Shown here: piece by piece, positions 19,205-27,169 of the stretch | Layout of the letters: every line of letters starts with the position of its first letter | Position numbering within the stretch: position 1 is the first letter of the stretch | Origin: Glaciimonas sp. | GTDB lineage: Bacteria > Pseudomonadota > Gammaproteobacteria > Burkholderiales > Burkholderiaceae_D | Direction: 5' to 3' | Assembly (NCBI GenBank): GCA_012927585.1 | Contig: JABBOY010000023.1 | Coordinates: 1-64,000 of the forward strand | Length of the DNA stretch: 64,000 bases | Program-made: the position numbers and the translations under genes | Notes under the pieces: model-generated | Databases searched by the model: none | What the model was told of the DNA's origin: nothing | The model's input: only the letters and a program-made list of their open reading frames with translations

Positions 19205-20623
19205 TTGCGCATCAAAGATAACATCAATGTACTGATGTGCCTGCTGGCGGTACTGCCATCCATGGCGCATGCATCCGCCATGGATGGCAGCCAATTATCG
19301 ATCTGGTGGGGTATTCCTTTCATCGGCATGTTGTTGTCGATTGCGCTTGTGCCATTGCTGGCGCCTCAGTTTTGGCATCACCATTTCGGCAAGATTGTGA
19401 TCGCTTGGTCGCTGGCTTTCTTGCTGCCGTGTATCGTGTTTCTCAGCCCAGCGACGGCGACGGACGGCCTGATGCATGCGCTGACCGACGAATATATTCC
19501 GTTCATCATTTTGCTGACGGCGCTGTTCGCGGTGGCCGGCGGTATTTGCGTGCGCGGCAATCTGCATGGCACGCCGGGGCTCAATACCGGATTGCTGTTG
19601 ATGGGGACATTGCTGGCCAGCATCATGGGGACTACCGGCGCTTCGATGTTGATGATTCGCCCGTTAATTCGCGCCAACGATAATCGCAAGCATGTGGTTC
19701 ACGTCATCGTATTTTTTATCTTTCTGGTATCGAATATGGGCGGTTCGCTCACTCCGCTGGGCGATCCACCGTTATTTTTAGGGTTCCTGAAAGGGATTGA
19801 TTTTTTCTGGACTCTAAAAAATATTTTCCCGGAAACTTTGTTTGTTTGTGGCGTACTACTGGTAATTTTTTACTTTTTGGATCGCCACTATTACCACATC
19901 GGTCAAGAAGAATTCCCACTATCACAGGACGCTACGCCAGATTCAGCCATCCGACTGGAGGGCAAAGTCAATTTTTTACTGTTAATAGCCATCATTGCTG
20001 CAGTGCTGATGAGCGGATTTTGGAAGTCGGGCGTGAGTTTCTCAGTGTTTGGCGCGCATATCGAACTGCAAAATGCACTGCGCGACTTGTCACTGGTGGC
20101 GGTTACCTTTGTTTCGCTGGGCATTACGCCCAAGACGGCGCGCAACGGCAATGATTTCAACTGGGGCCCAATGCAGGAAGTGGCGAAGTTATTTGCCGGC
20201 ATTTTCATCACCATCATTCCGGTAATCGCGATGCTCAAAGCTGGCGAGGCCGGCGTCTTTTCAGCCGTGGTGCGCGCTGTTACCGATATTAATGGGCAGC
20301 CGATCAATGCGATGTACTTCTGGACTACCGGTTTCCTGTCGGCTTTCCTGGACAACGCACCGACCTATCTGGTGTTTTTTAATATTGCCGGCGGCGATGC
20401 TTCACAGTTAATGACGACAATGGGGTCGACCCTGGTTGCGATTTCTTGCGGCGCGGTGTTCATGGGTGCGGGCAGCTATATCGGCAATGCGCCGAATATG
20501 ATGGTCAAGGCGATAGCCGAAGATCGCGGCATCAAGATGCCATCTTTTTTTGGTTATATGGCGTGGTCGACCGGAATTTTGGTGCCGCTGTTTATTCTGA
20601 CAACCCTGATTTTTTTTCGTTGA
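19205..20623 (+). CDS. Sodium:proton antiporter, NhaD/ion-transporter superfamily
   Basis: Polytopic membrane protein of 472 residues with a short leader that resembles a signal peptide (ending AHA near residue 23) followed by about twelve helices. Blocks such as LTDEYIPFIILLTALFAVAGG, GTTGASMLMIRPLI, NMGGSLTPLGDPPLFLGFL and AFLDNAPTYLVFF fit the ArsB/NhaD superfamily, where the two re-entrant halves carry GDPP and DNAPTY signatures. The start is TTG at 19205 with AAGGGG eight bases upstream. Sodium/proton exchange is inferred from the family only. The hydroxyacid reductase gene follows after seven bases. Confidence 0.82.
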   Translation: MRIKDNINVLMCLLAVLPSMAHASAMDGSQLSIWWGIPFIGMLLSIALVPLLAPQFWHHHFGKIVIAWSLAFLLPCIVFLSPATATDGLMHALTDEYIPFIILLTALFAVAGGICVRGNLHGTPGLNTGLLLMGTLLASIMGTTGASMLMIRPLIRANDNRKHVVHVIVFFIFLVSNMGGSLTPLGDPPLFLGFLKGIDFFWTLKNIFPETLFVCGVLLVIFYFLDRHYYHIGQEEFPLSQDATPDSAIRLEGKVNFLLLIAIIAAVLMSGFWKSGVSFSVFGAHIELQNALRDLSLVAVTFVSLGITPKTARNGNDFNWGPMQEVAKLFAGIFITIIPVIAMLKAGEAGVFSAVVRAVTDINGQPINAMYFWTTGFLSAFLDNAPTYLVFFNIAGGDASQLMTTMGSTLVAISCGAVFMGAGSYIGNAPNMMVKAIAEDRGIKMPSFFGYMAWSTGILVPLFILTTLIFFR

Positions 20624-20630
20624 GGCCATA

Positions 20631-21608
20631 ATGAAACCGAAAATTCTGATTACCCGCGCGGTGTTTCCTGACGTGATCGATTTGTTGGCGCAGCATTTCG
20701 AAGTTGAATCGAATCAGTCTGACCAGATTTATTCCGAAAGCGAGCTGATAGCCAAACTGGACGGCAAAGATGGCGTATTCACAACATCGAGCGAACGCAT
20801 TTCGGCTAAGGGCATTGACGCCAATCCGCAACTTAAGGCGATTTGCAATATGGCGGTCGGCTTCAATAACATCGATCTCGATGCGGCTACCCGTGCCGGC
20901 ATCATGGTCACCAATACGCCGGAGGTGCTGAATCAAACCACCGCCGATTTCGCTTGGGCCTTGATGATGGCGACCGCGCGCCGCGTGACCGAGTCGGAAC
21001 GCTGGCTGCGCGCCGGGCACTGGCAGAAATGGCGCTTTGACAGCTTCCTGGGGGCCGATGTGCATGGCGCTACGCTAGGTATTCTCGGCATGGGGCGGGT
21101 CGGGCAAGCTATCGCTCGGCGCTCGCTCGGATTCGACATGCGGGTGCTGTATCACAATCGCTCCCGTTTGCCGGTAGAGCAGGAAAAGCACGCAAATAAT
21201 GCCGTTTTCGTCAGTAAGCAGGAATTGTTGTGTAGTGCTGATCACCTGATTCTGGTACTGCCGTATTCTTCGCAAACGCATCACGCCATCGGTGCGGCAG
21301 AGCTGGCGCACATGAAGCCCGGCGCTACGCTGGTAAATATTGCGCGTGGCGGCATCGTCGATGATGTAGCCCTGATCGCAGCCTTGCGAGAGCGGCGAAT
21401 TGCCGCCGCCGGACTGGATGTGTTCGAGAATGAGCCCTGTTTTCACCCGGATTTTCTGACCTTGCCGAATGTCGTGCTGACGCCACATATCGCCAGCGCG
21501 TCGGAACCAACTCGTCGCGCAATGGCATACTGCGCGGCAGAAAACCTGATTGCAGCTCTAAGCGGCGCGCAACCGCAAAACATTTTGAACCCCGAAGTCA
21601 AAAGATAA
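20631..21608 (+). CDS. 2-hydroxyacid dehydrogenase (glyoxylate/hydroxypyruvate reductase type)
   Basis: D-isomer-specific 2-hydroxyacid dehydrogenase of 325 residues. The Rossmann motif is GILGMGRVGQAIARR near residue 150; the catalytic arginine lies in NIARGGIVDD, the glutamate in FENEP, and the histidine in LTPHIASASEPTR. The N-terminal part with KAICNMAVGFNNIDL resembles GhrB and D-glycerate dehydrogenase, so glyoxylate or hydroxypyruvate is the likely substrate. GAGG lies just upstream of the ATG and the gap to the antiporter gene is seven bases. Confidence 0.92.
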   Translation: MKPKILITRAVFPDVIDLLAQHFEVESNQSDQIYSESELIAKLDGKDGVFTTSSERISAKGIDANPQLKAICNMAVGFNNIDLDAATRAGIMVTNTPEVLNQTTADFAWALMMATARRVTESERWLRAGHWQKWRFDSFLGADVHGATLGILGMGRVGQAIARRSLGFDMRVLYHNRSRLPVEQEKHANNAVFVSKQELLCSADHLILVLPYSSQTHHAIGAAELAHMKPGATLVNIARGGIVDDVALIAALRERRIAAAGLDVFENEPCFHPDFLTLPNVVLTPHIASASEPTRRAMAYCAAENLIAALSGAQPQNILNPEVKR

Positions 21609-21726
21609 GGTTATGGCTGACTAAAGTGGACCCTGCGCAGGTTTGTTAGCCTCTTCGCGACGATATAGTGGCTAATCTGCACTGTCACAACTCTGTGAAT
21701 ACTTGCTTGTCTTTCAAAATATAGAT

Positions 21727-21741
21727 TGCAACTTAATTGCA
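21727..21741 (+). promoter_or_regulatory. Operator candidate 1, metal-transport promoter
   Basis: TGCAACTTAATTGCA is a perfect TGCAA-N5-TTGCA inverted repeat. Its right arm overlaps a TTGCAC element (21737-21742) that can serve as -35. A second repeat with the same arms lies 43 bases downstream. Fur-superfamily metal regulators (Zur, Mur) use comparable inverted repeats, so this is a plausible metal-dependent repressor site. Confidence 0.65.
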
Positions 21742-21766
21742 CAATTCTGTATGCCTCTGTCATACT
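21737..21766 (+). promoter_or_regulatory. Promoter candidate for the metal ABC operon
   Basis: TTGCAC at 21737-21742 and CATACT at 21761-21766 are separated by 18 bases and lie between the two TGCAA-N5-TTGCA repeats. The placement of the operators over the -35 and just past the -10 fits repression. The -10 is imperfect. Confidence 0.5.
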
Positions 21767-21769
21767 GCT

Positions 21770-21784
21770 TGCAACCAAGTTGCA
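21770..21784 (+). promoter_or_regulatory. Operator candidate 2, metal-transport promoter
   Basis: TGCAACCAAGTTGCA repeats the TGCAA-N5-TTGCA architecture of the site 43 bases upstream, with a different central spacer. It lies where transcription would begin. Confidence 0.65.
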
Positions 21785-21842
21785 TGTAGTGTGCGGCCTT
21801 TATGCGTTTTTTCTTTCAATAATTAACCGATTGACATCAATT

Positions 21843-21989
21843 ATGTCCTTTCGCACGCAATTTCCTCGTAGCTTTGTTTTTGCAGTCCTGGCCTGGCCGG
21901 CTTGGTTGCGCGTGTTGGTGATTTTGCCGGCCATTCTTGCCTTGTGGCTAGGCGTCCTTTGGGCACTGGCAGGGGAGTTGCCGTGGTGA
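21843..21989 (+). CDS. Small membrane protein ahead of the metal ABC transporter
   Basis: A 48-residue frame beginning MSFRTQFPRSFVF with one hydrophobic helix (about residues 12-44). Its TGA overlaps the GTG of the ATPase gene (GTGA), so it is positioned as the first gene of the operon. It is not a domain I recognise. An in-frame extension to 21726 would run across both operator candidates and is rejected. It may be a small accessory subunit or simply a leader peptide that couples translation to the ATPase. Confidence 0.5.
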   Translation: MSFRTQFPRSFVFAVLAWPAWLRVLVILPAILALWLGVLWALAGELPW

Positions 21990-22720
21990 CGCTGGATGAT
22001 CTTACGGTGGCCTTTCGGCGGCATCCGGCGCTGCATCACATCAGTGGACAATTTGCCAAGGGTTCTCTGACGGCCGTGACCGGCCCCAACGGAGCGGGAA
22101 AAAGTACTTTGCTCAAGAGCATTCTTGCCTTGTTGCCGGTCAATAGCGGCAGCATCAAGGTTGCTCCAAATCTGCGATGCATCGCGTATTTGCCGCAGCA
22201 GTCGGAAATTGAACGTAATTTTCCAATTCTGGTGCGCGATTGCATATTGCTCGGTTACTGGCAAAAGGTGGGGCAATTCGGCAGCATTTCTTCTGCATTG
22301 ATGGCGCGAGCAGAAGCTGCGCTAGATGCAGTTGGACTGAATGGATTTTCGCAGCGCGCAATTGGGTCATTGTCGGCTGGCCAGTTCCAGCGTGTGTTGT
22401 TTGCCCGCATGTTGTTACAGGATGCCGATTTGATCCTGCTCGATGAGCCTTTCAATGCGGTCGATAGCAAGACCACGGCCGAATTGTTGCGCATCATCGC
22501 TTCCTGGCATAGGGAAGGCCGCACGGTGATTGCAGTGTTGCATGACCATGCGCAGGTGCGCAGCTATTTTCCGCAAACGCTGCTGTTGGCACGCAACGTG
22601 ATTGCGTGGGGCGATACGGCAACGGTCATGACCGATGATTATTTGCGTCAAGCTAAAGTGATGGCTGAGGCGTGGGACGAGAATTCACCCTTATGCGAAG
22701 TTGGAGCCAGGGCGGCATGA
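21986..22720 (+). CDS. Zinc/manganese-type ABC transporter ATP-binding protein
   Basis: ABC ATPase of about 244 residues. Walker A is GPNGAGKSTLLKS near residue 35, the Q-loop LPQQSE, the signature LSAGQFQRVLFARML near residue 130, Walker B ADLILLDEPFNAVD, and the switch histidine in VLHDH. I start at the GTG at 21986, eight bases after AGGGGAG; a GTG one codon earlier is equivalent. Overlap with the permease gene (ATGA at 22717) and with the small upstream frame indicates one operon. The permease and the binding protein classify it as a manganese/zinc/iron importer. Confidence 0.92.
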   Translation: MTLDDLTVAFRRHPALHHISGQFAKGSLTAVTGPNGAGKSTLLKSILALLPVNSGSIKVAPNLRCIAYLPQQSEIERNFPILVRDCILLGYWQKVGQFGSISSALMARAEAALDAVGLNGFSQRAIGSLSAGQFQRVLFARMLLQDADLILLDEPFNAVDSKTTAELLRIIASWHREGRTVIAVLHDHAQVRSYFPQTLLLARNVIAWGDTATVMTDDYLRQAKVMAEAWDENSPLCEVGARAA

Positions 22721-23592
22721 TTATCGACATTTATCAATTTGCCGTCGCTCCCTTTCAGGAGTTTGCTTTCATGCGCCGGGCTCTGGTGGGCACTATCGCT
22801 CTGGCGATGAGCGCCGCGCCGCTCGGCGTCTTGCTGACCTTGCGCCGCATGAGCTTGTTTGGCGATGCGTTAAGTCATGCGGTGTTGCCCGGCGTGGCAG
22901 CGGGTTTTTTACTATTTGGCTTGTCGCTCACGGCGATGATGGTGGGTGGTTTTTTGGCCGGTATCATCGTGGTGGTGATTGCCGGGCTGATCAGTCGCTA
23001 TACCGAGTTGAAAGAGGATGCAAGCCTGGCTGCGATTTATCTAGTGGCACTGGCATTGGGCGTGATGCTGATTTCGCGCCGGGGAACCCAACTCGACTTG
23101 CTGCATATCCTGTTTGGCAGCGTGCTGGGAGTAGACGTCGGCGGTTTGTTGCTGGTAGCCGGCGTTTCTACCTTCAGCTTGCTGGCGTTGGCGATACTGT
23201 ATCGCGGTTTGTTGCTGGAGAGTTTCGATCCATCCTATCTGGCGGCCAGCGGCAGCCGCGGCATTGTGCTACAGCAGACATTCCTGATGCTGGTGGTATT
23301 AAACCTGGTGGCAGGTTTCCAAACCTTGGGTACGTTAATGGCGGTCGGTTTGATGATGCTGCCGGCCGTATCGGCACGGCTCTGGCATGACACTTTGCCT
23401 GCACAATTGCTGGGTAGCATGCTGCAGGCGGCCTGTGCCGGTTATTTCGGCTTATTGCTGTCATACCACATTGACACGCCATCGGGGCCGACCATTATCG
23501 TTTGCGCCGGTGTGCTGTATTCGGCCTCGCTGCTGTTTGCGCCGCGCGGCTGGTTACCCAGGTTGCGGCGCTTGTCGCATTTGCAGGGCTGA
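22717..23592 (+). CDS. Zinc/manganese-type ABC transporter permease
   Basis: ABC-3 family (ZnuB/MntB-like) integral membrane permease of 291 residues with about eight helices. Family blocks are FMRRALVGTIALAMSAAPLG near residue 19, RRMSLFGDALSHAVLPGVA near residue 45, and ETFLMLV-like QTFLMLVVLNLVAGFQTLG near residue 185. It overlaps the ATPase gene by four bases (ATGA). The substrate-binding protein gene follows after 38 bases. Zinc or manganese is the expected cargo; the sequence of the permease alone does not separate them. Confidence 0.93.
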   Translation: MIIDIYQFAVAPFQEFAFMRRALVGTIALAMSAAPLGVLLTLRRMSLFGDALSHAVLPGVAAGFLLFGLSLTAMMVGGFLAGIIVVVIAGLISRYTELKEDASLAAIYLVALALGVMLISRRGTQLDLLHILFGSVLGVDVGGLLLVAGVSTFSLLALAILYRGLLLESFDPSYLAASGSRGIVLQQTFLMLVVLNLVAGFQTLGTLMAVGLMMLPAVSARLWHDTLPAQLLGSMLQAACAGYFGLLLSYHIDTPSGPTIIVCAGVLYSASLLFAPRGWLPRLRRLSHLQG

Positions 23593-23630
23593 ATCTGTCC
23601 GGTTTTACTTACCTCCTGAAAGAATACAAA

Positions 23631-24530
23631 ATGCATCAATCTTGGAAAATTTTGTTTGCAGCCTTGGTGCTGCTGATGTCGGCTGTTGCTACTGCGGCCA
23701 ATAAATTGCCGGTCGTGGCGAGTTTCAGTATTTTGGGGGATCTGGTTTCGGTGATTGGCGGCGAGCGGGTTGCTGTTTCTACGATGGTAGGGCCGAATCA
23801 AGATGCGCACATGTTCGCGCCGTCGCCGGCAGATGCGAAAAAGGTGGCCCAATCGAAGCTGGTGGTGGTCAATGGCCTGGGGTTCGACCAATGGCTGAAT
23901 CGATTGGCGGGTGCTGCCGGCTATAAGGGGGCAATAGTGGTGGCTTCCAACGGCATCAAGGCGCGCCAGATGTCCGATGAAGGCCAGACCGGCAAGATGC
24001 ATGCCGATCCGCACGCATGGCAGGATCCGGCTAATGTCATTATTTATGCGGGAAATATTGCCGCAGCACTCGCCCAGCTCGACCCCGCTGGAACAGGTTA
24101 TTATCAAGATAATCGGGCTCGCTATGTGCAGTCACTCAAGGAACTCGACGGTTGGGCCAGTCAGCAGTTTGCGCAAATCACGGCGGAAAAACGCAAAGTT
24201 ATCACTTCGCACGACGCGTTTGGCTATCTGGGGGCGCGTTACCGGATCACATTCCTGGCTCCGCAAGGAACCTCGACTGAGAGTGAAGCGAGCGCTAAGG
24301 ATGTCGCCAGACTGATTCGTCAGATTCAACACGAGCGGATTAAGGCCGTGTATATAGAGAATATGAGCAACCCTAAGTTGCTGCAGCAACTTAGCCGCGA
24401 AGCTGGCGTCGCTATGGGCGCCAAGCTTTACTCAGACGCTTTGTCCAGTCCGCAGGATGTAGCGCCCACTTACCTGAAAATGATGCGTTACAACATCGGG
24501 CAGTTGATGTTGGGACTCAAGTTAAATTAA
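23631..24530 (+). CDS. Periplasmic metal-binding protein of the ABC importer
   Basis: Cluster A-I (ZnuA/AztC-like) substrate-binding protein of 299 residues. A signal peptide runs to about residue 22 (AVATAAN). The metal ligands can be read: H in NQDAHMFAPSP near residue 63, H in ADPHAWQDP near residue 128, H in ITSHDAFGYL near residue 193, and D in LYSDALS near residue 270. It lacks the long histidine-rich loop of ZnuA, so an AztC-like or MntC-like specificity is possible. I start at 23631; the open frame extends 43 codons back into the permease gene. Confidence 0.93.
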   Translation: MHQSWKILFAALVLLMSAVATAANKLPVVASFSILGDLVSVIGGERVAVSTMVGPNQDAHMFAPSPADAKKVAQSKLVVVNGLGFDQWLNRLAGAAGYKGAIVVASNGIKARQMSDEGQTGKMHADPHAWQDPANVIIYAGNIAAALAQLDPAGTGYYQDNRARYVQSLKELDGWASQQFAQITAEKRKVITSHDAFGYLGARYRITFLAPQGTSTESEASAKDVARLIRQIQHERIKAVYIENMSNPKLLQQLSREAGVAMGAKLYSDALSSPQDVAPTYLKMMRYNIGQLMLGLKLN

Positions 24531-24538
24531 GAATTGCT

Positions 24539-25387
<849 letters not shown>

Positions 25388-25445
25388 TCAGGCTTGTGTC
25401 AAATGCGCCCTGGCATCTCGGCAAGGACGAAGGCATTTTGCTGCA

Positions 25446-26327
25446 TCAGGTCGGTGCATAAGCCAGTCGCACGTAAATCGGAGCAAACGGTTCAGCCTGG
25501 GTGATTTCTATCAGGGTTTCCTTTGCAAGTTCGAGCAATGCAACAAAGTTCACTACTAATACCGGTATTCCGCGCGTGCTATCAAATAGGTCGGAAAACT
25601 CGACAAACTTGTTGCTTTGTAAAGCACGCAAAATGCCCGACATGTGCTCCCGCACCGAGAGTTCTTCGCGGCTGACCTGGTGGTGCTGGATCAGGGTCGC
25701 CCGCCGCAAGATGTCGCTCCAGGCTGATTGCAATTCTATGGCGCTAATATCGGCCCAGCGCACCGCACTTTGATCAATATGTATCTGCGGCAGCAGGAAA
25801 TCGCGTCCTAGTTGCGGTAGTGCGTTGATCTGCAGTGCAGCTAGCTTCATTTGCTCGTAGTCCAGCAGGCGGCGTACCAGTTCGGCGCGCGGGTCTGCGG
25901 CTTCATCGTTACTATCGATTTTCCGGGCCGGCAGTAACATGCGCGATTTGATCTCGATCAGCATGGCCGCCATGAGCAGGTATTCGGCTGCCAGTTCAAG
26001 ATTATGAATGCGCACCTGTTCGACGTATTGCAGGTATTGTCGGGTTACCTGCGCCATCGGGATGTCGAGGATATTGAAGTTCTGCCTGCGAATCAGGTAT
26101 AGCAACAGATCCAGTGGCCCCTCGAATGCTTCCAGGAAAATTTCCAGCGCATCTGGCGGGATGTACAGGTCGGTCGGCATGCGCAACATCGGCTCGCCGT
26201 ACAATTTTGCTAGTGCAGGGGTTTCAATCGGACTATTGGCATTCACGACTGCTTCATCAACTGCGGTCGCGGCGTTTCCCCGTGTCGGCGGCTGCGCCTG
26301 CTGCGCTTTAAGTTGCACTTTCTGCAA
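25446..26327 (-). CDS. scpA: Segregation and condensation protein A
   Basis: Kleisin subunit of the SMC-ScpAB condensin, needed for chromosome compaction and segregation. The N-terminal helical domain has the hallmark LEAFEGPLDLLLYLIRRQNFNI near residue 68, then AAEYLLMAAMLIEIKSRMLLP; the C-terminal winged helix ends near FLALLELAKE-like VALLELAKETLIEI. The longest frame starts at a TTG and includes about 45 variable residues, so the start could be lower, for example the methionine at residue 47. 293 residues in the long form. Confidence 0.93.
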   Translation of the reverse strand: MQKVQLKAQQAQPPTRGNAATAVDEAVVNANSPIETPALAKLYGEPMLRMPTDLYIPPDALEIFLEAFEGPLDLLLYLIRRQNFNILDIPMAQVTRQYLQYVEQVRIHNLELAAEYLLMAAMLIEIKSRMLLPARKIDSNDEAADPRAELVRRLLDYEQMKLAALQINALPQLGRDFLLPQIHIDQSAVRWADISAIELQSAWSDILRRATLIQHHQVSREELSVREHMSGILRALQSNKFVEFSDLFDSTRGIPVLVVNFVALLELAKETLIEITQAEPFAPIYVRLAYAPT

Positions 26328-26336
26328 CTGGTACTC

Positions 26337-26546
26337 TTAAACTTTGTTTTGGTACACGTAAGCCTGTTGCTTCACCTGTGAATCCTTGTTGCGTTCTTGC
26401 GTATTCAGATCAACCGGTTCCTTGTCCCACAGCAGGGCGCGACCTTCACGCTGATTTTGCTCGATACTTGGGTTTTGTTCTTTCAAATTCTTGAGAAACA
26501 GGGTTATTTCGGATTCGTAGCGCTGGAATTGTTTGGTGAGTTTCAT
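26337..26546 (-). CDS. DUF3460 family protein
   Basis: A 69-residue charged protein recognised as DUF3460 from the sequence YESEITLFLKNLKEQNP and QREGRALLWDKEP, a family found mainly in betaproteobacteria next to scpA and panC. It has no signal peptide or membrane helix and its function is unknown. It ends ten bases upstream of the scpA frame, so the three genes probably share a transcript. Confidence 0.85.
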   Translation of the reverse strand: MKLTKQFQRYESEITLFLKNLKEQNPSIEQNQREGRALLWDKEPVDLNTQERNKDSQVKQQAYVYQNKV

Positions 26547-26613
26547 TATGTTTTTGATTGTCTGGTAAGTTCAAGACATTATTCTACCTTGTCTTAAAGC
26601 GGTTTTAACTAAA

Positions 26614-26631
26614 GGAAAAAGTACTTTTTCC
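26614..26631. other. Perfect 18-base palindrome
   Basis: GGAAAAAGTACTTTTTCC is fully self-complementary. It sits between the end of the hydrogenase-4-like operon and the DUF3460 start, so it could be an operator for the DUF3460-scpA-panC unit or a weak terminator of the preceding operon. There is no loop and only a short T run. Confidence 0.45.
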
Positions 26632-26656
26632 CACGATTTTCTTGCGCAATTCGTTT

Positions 26657-27169
26657 TTAAACGCGTACAGATACCGCTGTCAATATACCCCGGAGAATGT
26701 CGATTGGTTTTGGCGGGCACCCTGGTACGGTCACATCGACTGGAATTACATTTGAGACGCGACCACAGCTTGCATAACTTTCGCCGAAAATTCCGCCAGT
26801 ACAGGCGCATTCTCCGATTGCGACGACAAGTTTCGGATGCGGAATGGCGTCATAGGCATACAGTAATGCGGCTTCCATGTTTTTTGTCACAGGGCCAGTG
26901 ACTAGCAGCATATCGGCGTGGCGTGGACTGGCAACGAACTTGATGCCTAATCCCTCCATATTATAGTAGGGGTTGCCCAACGCCTGTATCTCCAGTTCGC
27001 AGGCATTGCAGGAGCCGGCATCCACTACCCGAATGCATAGAGCGCGTCCAAGGGTATGAAGGATTTCAGTTTGAATTTGCCCATGTTCTGTGCGCCAGGC
27101 ATCACGTGGCTCGGGTGCCGTTTCGGTCGGAATGCCAACATGAACGATCTGTTTAAATAGTTGCCACAT
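26657..27169 (-). CDS. Hydrogenase-4-like / Ehr complex, NuoB-HyfI-type iron-sulfur subunit
   Basis: Small subunit of 170 residues related to NuoB and HyfI. The cluster ligands are visible as CNACELE (near residue 55), GECACTGG and the VPGCPPKP block near residue 150, consistent with one 4Fe-4S centre. The CxxC rather than the paired CC of NuoB follows the hydrogenase branch. It is the last gene of the operon, starting on the final base of the large-subunit gene. In the complex it would sit next to the large subunit, passing electrons from an unidentified donor. Confidence 0.9.
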   Translation of the reverse strand: MWQLFKQIVHVGIPTETAPEPRDAWRTEHGQIQTEILHTLGRALCIRVVDAGSCNACELEIQALGNPYYNMEGLGIKFVASPRHADMLLVTGPVTKNMEAALLYAYDAIPHPKLVVAIGECACTGGIFGESYASCGRVSNVIPVDVTVPGCPPKPIDILRGILTAVSVRV

